DNA from: Chryseobacterium gleum
GTDB lineage: Bacteria; Bacteroidota; Bacteroidia; Flavobacteriales_D; Crocinitomicaceae
Assembly: GCA_943326315.2 (NCBI GenBank)
Contig: CALPSU020000053.1
Span: forward strand, 1 to 10,629
Length of the DNA: 10,629 bases
Direction: 5' to 3'
Below are positions 6,451 through 10,629 of this stretch, one piece after another. The notes beneath the pieces are model-generated. The model searched no databases. It was not told the DNA's origin and saw only the letters and a list, made by a program, of their open reading frames with translations. Each line of letters begins with the position of its first letter. The stretch's first letter is position 1. Both the position numbers and the translations under genes were made by a program.

Positions 6451-7443
6451 TTATTGTATTTTTTGTTTTATTACTTGATAAATTTCTTTTGAAGATTTAT
6501 TGTAAACATAAATTAATAAGTGCATATTATTAGGATTATAATCGACTGGAAGTTTATAACTATAATTCAAATAGTACTTATTGCCCTCTATAATTTTTCC
6601 TTCTTTGTCTTTTTTATCGCTATTTGTTAATTTTCTGCCAAGGGCAAGATTGTCAATACATCCACGATGAATATCATGGTGAACGTAGTTTACATCAAGA
6701 TTTGGCACCGGCCAATTGGAAGGAGTTGTTTGAGGGGCAATTAATGAATCTTCAATTAAATACACCACTTGATACAAATCGTCTAAAATTGGAATTTTAA
6801 CATCGATTTCAGTGTGAAGAATTACTCCTCGAGAAAGTGGGAAATAATTACAAAAAGATTGGAGATTTACATTCAATTCATTTGCCGATATAATAGTAGA
6901 TGTGTAGCTTTCCCAGCTCGAATAATTTTGAAATATTTGTCCTCCAAATATTTTTCTATTTAAAGTTCCTGATGGATTTCCAATAAATCCTCCATCTGTA
7001 ATTTCTTTTGCAATTTCTAAACCCTGAGGATTTGTAAAATCATGAGAAAATAAAGATCCTGTTGTGTTTTGAAAACCAATAGAACCGTTTGGACCAGCAT
7101 GAATGGAAGCAACAAATACACGGTTTTCATGAGCATTTTCAATTGTTCGTGCTGTTAATCCTGCAGTTGGACAATTTACACATTTATGTCCAGTAAAATC
7201 TTCGATTAATACATTTCGATTTACGTTTGTATTTATACTAAAACTTTTCCAGAGCGTATTTTTATATTCTTTTAATGTTATACCTGATAGTAAGGTTGTA
7301 TCAATATCTACAAATTGACGAGGATAAGGATTACTTACTTTATCGCAAGACGATATAAGTTGAATACAAAAAATGTATAGGATTAAAAAAGCCAATTTAT
7401 AGTACTTTTTTAAAATTTTTAAAAATGGTTTCTCTAAGTTCAT
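6451..7443 (-). CDS. Omp28-related outer-membrane lipoprotein
   Basis: The 330-residue product has a basic N-terminus and a hydrophobic segment ending LISSC, with Cys33 as the predicted lipidation site. The diagnostic segment is VLIEDFTGHKCVNCP (78-92), where Cys88-Val-Asn-Cys91 forms a thioredoxin-like CxxC. The region to about residue 160 (FVASIHAGP, then the FIGNPSGTLNR loop, whose Pro resembles the thioredoxin cis-Pro loop) reads as a thioredoxin-like domain. The C-terminal part is a beta-rich domain with two further cysteines (LQSFCNYF and HRGCIDN). The family is named after a Porphyromonas gingivalis outer-membrane protein; its biochemical role is not settled. It is the last gene of the operon, 18 bases after the barrel gene, with a strong terminator after it. 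A periplasmic or surface redox role is inference from the CxxC and the TlpA-like neighbour. Confidence 0.85.
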   Translation of the reverse strand: MNLEKPFLKILKKYYKLAFLILYIFCIQLISSCDKVSNPYPRQFVDIDTTLLSGITLKEYKNTLWKSFSINTNVNRNVLIEDFTGHKCVNCPTAGLTARTIENAHENRVFVASIHAGPNGSIGFQNTTGSLFSHDFTNPQGLEIAKEITDGGFIGNPSGTLNRKIFGGQIFQNYSSWESYTSTIISANELNVNLQSFCNYFPLSRGVILHTEIDVKIPILDDLYQVVYLIEDSLIAPQTTPSNWPVPNLDVNYVHHDIHRGCIDNLALGRKLTNSDKKDKEGKIIEGNKYYLNYSYKLPVDYNPNNMHLLIYVYNKSSKEIYQVIKQKIQ

Positions 7444-7461
7444 ATTTAATATTTTTTATAA

Positions 7462-9129
7462 TTAAAAACTTTGAGTAAATGAAAAAGTAATACCATTTGA
7501 TGCAGGTACATTTCTACAAACTCCTCCTACGCAAAAAAGGCCCGCGCGTTGTCTTCCAACGGAAACGGTAAATCTAGTCGACCCTTGAACGTATCCCGCA
7601 GTTCCAATTATGTAATGAATTTGTAAATCTTTCTCTGGATTTGAATAATTATATTGATCCATTATACCAAAGAACCAATTTGACTTATAATTATATTCAA
7701 TTACTGCAGTTGCCCAATCTCCTTTATCTCTTCCTTTATCTTTATTGGTTATTAATTCTTGGATTTCGATTCGAACAGAATGATTTTTATTGAGTTTATA
7801 TCCGGCTTCTAAAACTCCAACATGTGAAGAAATTATTCCTGTAGCATCTTCAGTTACTTTAGCTACATCATTATTTAATTTAATATCAAAATAACTTATA
7901 ATTAAATTAAAAGACTTTGTGAATTTTCGCGAGATACTCAGGTTTATATCTTGCCAGTATAAGTTTGAACTTTTATCAAATGGTTTAGTAACATACGTTA
8001 CTCCTGTAGAATCTAAATAATTAATTTTAGAAGTATGTTGTAAAGGTTGAAATGCAGTTGAATAATTTGCATTTATTGTTGTTCCATATTTCCCTCCTAA
8101 AGTGGACCCTTTTGGTATTGTATAGACTATTTCAGTTTGATAGGCAATTTCACCATTTAATTGTGTTGCGTATGGATAAAGAGAAGCGACTAAATTGTAT
8201 GTATGCGTTTTATTCATAGAAGGAAGATAATTAATTAAATCAACCTGAAGAGCTTGTGTTCTATCAGAACGATAACTCATGTTGTCAACAGATTTTCCTG
8301 AAAATGAGAAGCCAAACCCTTTTTTAGAATAGCCCAAATTAAATAAAGCAGCATGACCATTATTATAAATATATTTATTGTCCGATGATGGATCATTTTC
8401 TTTAATTACATATTCAGCATCTAAGGTTAATTTACCATATCTTAATTTAGTTCTTCCTCCATAACTACCAACATTCTCAGGTAATTTTAAAAGATCATTA
8501 TCATCTTTTTGATATTTACTTACGAATGAAGCTCCAATTGTAACATCAAATTTTTTGTCTACCAAACTTTTAAATAATTCATTTATATGAATATCAGCGT
8601 CCAAACCTCTAACTATACCTGATGCATGAATTATCATCCCTCCTTTAAAATCTTGTCTTTGTGTCCCATAAACTCCTTTTAGAATTACACCTTTGATTGG
8701 GCGAACAATTAATCGCATTCCATCCATAGCGTTATCATAACCTAATGCTCTGTTTTCATAGGACCTGAATAATAATCCTGAACCAAATTGTTCGTAAAAA
8801 TTACCTAAGGTTACATCGACAATTTCATTAGTATATCCGATATATCTCATTCCTAAACCTGTTCCGTCAAATCGATTTGGGTAACCATTTATGTGAGGTA
8901 AATAAGATTCTAATCGCATCCCAGCTTTAAAATTCCCTTGAGTATAAAATGCATTCATGTAGGAATTTAGTAATCCTTTTTCTGGAGGTAATGTGGCTCC
9001 AATTAAAGTATCGGCTTTTAGATACTGAAAAGTGCTTTCAATGTTTCCAGTAATTGTAGCAGTATTTGTTTGACTAAAACATAGAAAAATGTTTGAAATA
9101 AAACATACTATGGATATTTTTTTTATCAT
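7462..9129 (-). CDS. DUF6029-like outer-membrane beta-barrel protein
   Basis: The 555-residue product has a signal peptide of about 19 residues (MIKKISIV...FLCFSQ). The mature chain is built of alternating amphipathic strands and ends in Phe (TFSFTQSF), the usual end of an outer-membrane barrel. Short Gly/Tyr/aromatic strands run through the whole length (for example GMRYIGYTNEIVDVTLGNFYEQFGSG near 92-117). The mature protein has exactly two cysteines, Cys533 and Cys538, in FCVGGVCRNVP near the C-terminus, probably a disulfide. No plug domain or TonB box is evident, so it is not a TonB-dependent receptor. I assign DUF6029 from recollection of this ending and of the gene neighbourhood. It lies 20 bases after the tlpA-like gene and 18 before the Omp28-like gene. 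Its transport or assembly role is unknown. Confidence 0.8.
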   Translation of the reverse strand: MIKKISIVCFISNIFLCFSQTNTATITGNIESTFQYLKADTLIGATLPPEKGLLNSYMNAFYTQGNFKAGMRLESYLPHINGYPNRFDGTGLGMRYIGYTNEIVDVTLGNFYEQFGSGLLFRSYENRALGYDNAMDGMRLIVRPIKGVILKGVYGTQRQDFKGGMIIHASGIVRGLDADIHINELFKSLVDKKFDVTIGASFVSKYQKDDNDLLKLPENVGSYGGRTKLRYGKLTLDAEYVIKENDPSSDNKYIYNNGHAALFNLGYSKKGFGFSFSGKSVDNMSYRSDRTQALQVDLINYLPSMNKTHTYNLVASLYPYATQLNGEIAYQTEIVYTIPKGSTLGGKYGTTINANYSTAFQPLQHTSKINYLDSTGVTYVTKPFDKSSNLYWQDINLSISRKFTKSFNLIISYFDIKLNNDVAKVTEDATGIISSHVGVLEAGYKLNKNHSVRIEIQELITNKDKGRDKGDWATAVIEYNYKSNWFFGIMDQYNYSNPEKDLQIHYIIGTAGYVQGSTRFTVSVGRQRAGLFCVGGVCRNVPASNGITFSFTQSF

Positions 9130-9149
9130 TTAATATAAAGATTAGGCAG

Positions 9150-9662
9150 TTATTTTTTAGTAAGTTTTAATATTTCTTCATACAATCTATCCTCATCTCC
9201 AGGAGCATAATTATTATGAGAATATACAATTACTCCATTTGTATCAACAAGAAAAGTGTGAGGAACATTATTTACACCCATTGCACGCTTAAAATCACCG
9301 TTTACATCCATTAGAACTAAATAATCCCAACCTTTTCCATCTACGTATACCGGAACCTGATTTTTAGTTTTTTCATCATCTATTGATACAGCTACAAGGT
9401 TTACACCAGTTTCTGCTTGCCAATCCGTGTAAAGATCATGAATAGTATTTAATTCTCTTTTACAAGGAGAGCACCAAGTAGCCCAAAAACTAATTATAAT
9501 AGGGCCTTTAAAACCTAATTCAGAAGTATTAATAGATTTTCCATCCATGTCTTTTAGCTGGATAGTAGGAATTCTTTTCCCTTCTTCTTTATGTAAATCC
9601 TCCTGAGAAAATACTGAAAAGAAAATAGTTAAACTAGTAAGTATAAGTGCAATTTTTTTCAT
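9150..9662 (-). CDS. TlpA-like secreted thiol-disulfide oxidoreductase
   Basis: The 170-residue product has a Sec signal peptide (MKKIALILTSLTIFFSVFSQ, cut near residue 19-20). The rest is a complete thioredoxin-fold domain of the TlpA/ResA (AhpC-TSA/redoxin) type. SFWATWCSPCKRE (58-70) carries the active-site pair Cys64-Ser-Pro-Cys67, VAVSIDDE (90-97) is the third strand, and VNNVPHTFLVD (130-140) has the cis-Pro at 134. No other cysteine is present. Such proteins reduce or exchange disulfides of specific envelope partners in the periplasm. As the first gene of the operon, its natural partners may be the two cysteine-bearing outer-membrane proteins encoded after it; this is inference. The upstream promoter candidate leaves a leader of about 45 bases. 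Confidence 0.92.
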   Translation of the reverse strand: MKKIALILTSLTIFFSVFSQEDLHKEEGKRIPTIQLKDMDGKSINTSELGFKGPIIISFWATWCSPCKRELNTIHDLYTDWQAETGVNLVAVSIDDEKTKNQVPVYVDGKGWDYLVLMDVNGDFKRAMGVNNVPHTFLVDTNGVIVYSHNNYAPGDEDRLYEEILKLTKK

Positions 9663-9712
9663 CGTTAATTGTTTATGTTATGTTTTAAGGGTAATCAATT
9701 TTAACCCATTTC

Positions 9713-9720
9713 CAAAAGTA
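9713..9720 (-). promoter_or_regulatory. -7 promoter element (TACTTTTG) of the tlpA-like operon
   Basis: On the minus strand TACTTTTG (9720-9713) matches TAnnTTTG, 51 bases before the ATG at 9662. No TTTG is found 17-23 bases upstream, so the -33 side is weak. It is the best candidate in the divergent region for driving the three-gene operon. Confidence 0.4.
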
Positions 9721-9788
9721 ATATATTTTGTAGAATGAAATTGAATCATTTAAATTTTTATTATTGTATTCCTAAAAATAGAATAACG

Positions 9789-9838
9789 GTTAAGATACTT
9801 TTTAATTTAATGATTATTAAATAATTAAGTATCTTAAC
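9789..9838. repeat. 50-bp dyad-symmetric element between divergent genes
   Basis: Bases 9789-9800 (GTTAAGATACTT) are the exact reverse complement of 9827-9838. Inside them, 9805-9811 (ATTTAAT) mirrors 9816-9822 about the same centre (9813.5). By hand count, 21 of 25 position pairs are complementary. It can fold as a 12-bp stem, a 4x4 internal loop, a 7-bp stem and a 4-base loop. Neither side is followed by a clean T run, and no gene ends here, so it is not an obvious terminator. It lies midway between the two divergent -7 boxes. It could be an operator, the end of an unannotated small RNA, or a palindromic repeat. The rest of the 277-bp gap (9663-9939) shows only the two promoter elements and AT-rich sequence. 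Confidence 0.7.
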
Positions 9839-9905
9839 AAATGTAAACTAAGAACTAATATATTTTTTGTTTTTGAGAGTGTCTAAAATTGAGATTAGTT
9901 TTTAG

Positions 9906-9913
9906 TATATTTG
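9906..9913 (+). promoter_or_regulatory. -7 promoter element (TATATTTG) of the T9SS cargo gene
   Basis: TATATTTG matches TAnnTTTG and lies 26 bases before the ATG at 9940, the same geometry as at the isomerase gene. The nearest upstream TTG (9889-9891) is 14 bases away, closer than the usual -33 spacing. Confidence 0.45.
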
Positions 9914-9939
9914 TTACTATTAGTAAATATTGTAATCTT

Positions 9940-10629
9940 ATGAAAAAAATTACCTTCTTGATTTCACTGTTTTTAACATTTTCTTATTTTGGGTTTTCTC
10001 AGATTAAAATTATGGTTACAGGTTCACAAACTGATTTATCTGGATTAGTACATACAATTAGTTTAGATCCAAATAATCCTGATCTTATAGCAAGTGGTAC
10101 TATTCCATTGGATATTGATATTCAAAATAATTCAGGACAAAATAAAGCATGGAGAATAACAAGAAAAAAAATAAATGTTCCGTCGGATTGGGCAGATCAA
10201 CTTTGTATTCCTGGCTCTTGTTATGTTCCTAATACGGATATTTGGTCAACACCTGCAAATAATCAGTTATTAGTTTCAGATGGTGCAACAACAACTCTAA
10301 ATATTCATTATACACCTAGTGTTTCTGCTACAGGAACAGCTAGATATAGGTATTATATAGGTGATGGTACAGATTTTGAAGATTCAGTAGATGTTCAGTT
10401 GAATTTTCTATTAGGAGTAAAGAATTTGAAGCCTACATCTAGTATATCAATTGCTCCTAATCCAGCGGCTGATTTTGTTGTGCTTAGCTTAAATGGTTAC
10501 GAAAATTCTTCAGTTAAAATAATTGATATTTTAGGAAATACTGTTTATTCTGAGGATATTATAAATTCTAAAAAAATAGATGTTTCTGATTATAAAAGCG
10601 GAGTTTATTTTGTGATTTTAGAATCTTCA
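9940..10629 (+). CDS. Secreted protein with type IX secretion C-terminal domain (3' end cut off)
   Basis: The frame stays open from the ATG at 9940 to the window end (230 codons, no stop). Residues 1 to about 21 (MKKITFLISL...FGFSQ) are a Sec signal peptide. Residues 22-160 form a beta-rich Ig-like domain with NVPSDWADQLCIPGSCY (79-95), in which Cys89 and Cys94, the only cysteines, form a CX4C pair. Residues from about 166 are a type A T9SS sorting domain: ISIAPNPAADFVVLSL (169-184), VKIIDILGNTVYSEDI (192-207) and YKSGVYFVIL (218-227). Normally about ten more residues follow, so only the last strand is missing. The T9SS takes such proteins across the outer membrane and removes the sorting domain, often attaching the cargo to the surface. 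With such a short passenger and no enzyme motif, a structural or binding role is possible but unproven. Confidence 0.85.
   Translation, partial: MKKITFLISLFLTFSYFGFSQIKIMVTGSQTDLSGLVHTISLDPNNPDLIASGTIPLDIDIQNNSGQNKAWRITRKKINVPSDWADQLCIPGSCYVPNTDIWSTPANNQLLVSDGATTTLNIHYTPSVSATGTARYRYYIGDGTDFEDSVDVQLNFLLGVKNLKPTSSISIAPNPAADFVVLSLNGYENSSVKIIDILGNTVYSEDIINSKKIDVSDYKSGVYFVILESS

Overview
The window is low-GC DNA from a member of the Bacteroidota, most likely of the order Flavobacteriales. Three things support this. The start codons are preceded by the TAnnTTTG promoter element of that phylum and lack clear Shine-Dalgarno sequences. A protein with a type IX secretion (T9SS) C-terminal domain lies at the right edge. 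Omp28-like and DUF6029-like envelope proteins are present. No mobile element, CRISPR array, tRNA or rRNA is visible. The genus cannot be told from the sequence.

Layout. Bases 1-225 hold the 3' end of a CBS-domain gene, followed by a hairpin (249-277) that can terminate transcription from both sides. A hotdog acyl-CoA thioesterase (286-798, minus) diverges from a plus-strand cluster of four genes: SIS-fold phosphoglucose/phosphomannose isomerase (950-1936), lipB octanoyltransferase (1965-2657), a membrane-anchored serine hydrolase of the beta-lactamase fold (2650-3909) and a small conserved protein of unknown function (3914-4324). Spacing of 28 bp, an 8-bp overlap and 4 bp suggests one operon. 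A separately promoted lipoprotein gene (4412-5008) converges on a minus-strand pair, an Mrp/ApbC-type P-loop ATPase and a small Nfu scaffold, whose stop and start codons overlap (ATGA). A strong hairpin (6406-6433) ends the next minus-strand operon, tlpA-like thioredoxin -> DUF6029-like outer-membrane barrel -> Omp28-like lipoprotein (9662 down to 6451). Divergent from it, at the right edge, is a short T9SS cargo gene cut off close to its end.

How the genes work together. The Nfu/Mrp pair is an iron-sulfur cluster assembly and delivery unit. LipB supplies octanoyl groups whose conversion to lipoate needs the Fe-S enzyme LipA, which is not in the window. The tlpA operon looks like an envelope thiol-redox and outer-membrane module.

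The most notable points are an Mrp ATPase with no cysteine at all, translationally coupled to an Nfu that keeps CxxC; a CX4C pair as the only cysteines of the mature DUF6029-like protein, with another CX4C pair in the neighbouring T9SS cargo; and a 50-bp dyad-symmetric element (9789-9838) midway between the two divergent promoters. No clearly new defence or mobile system is present.
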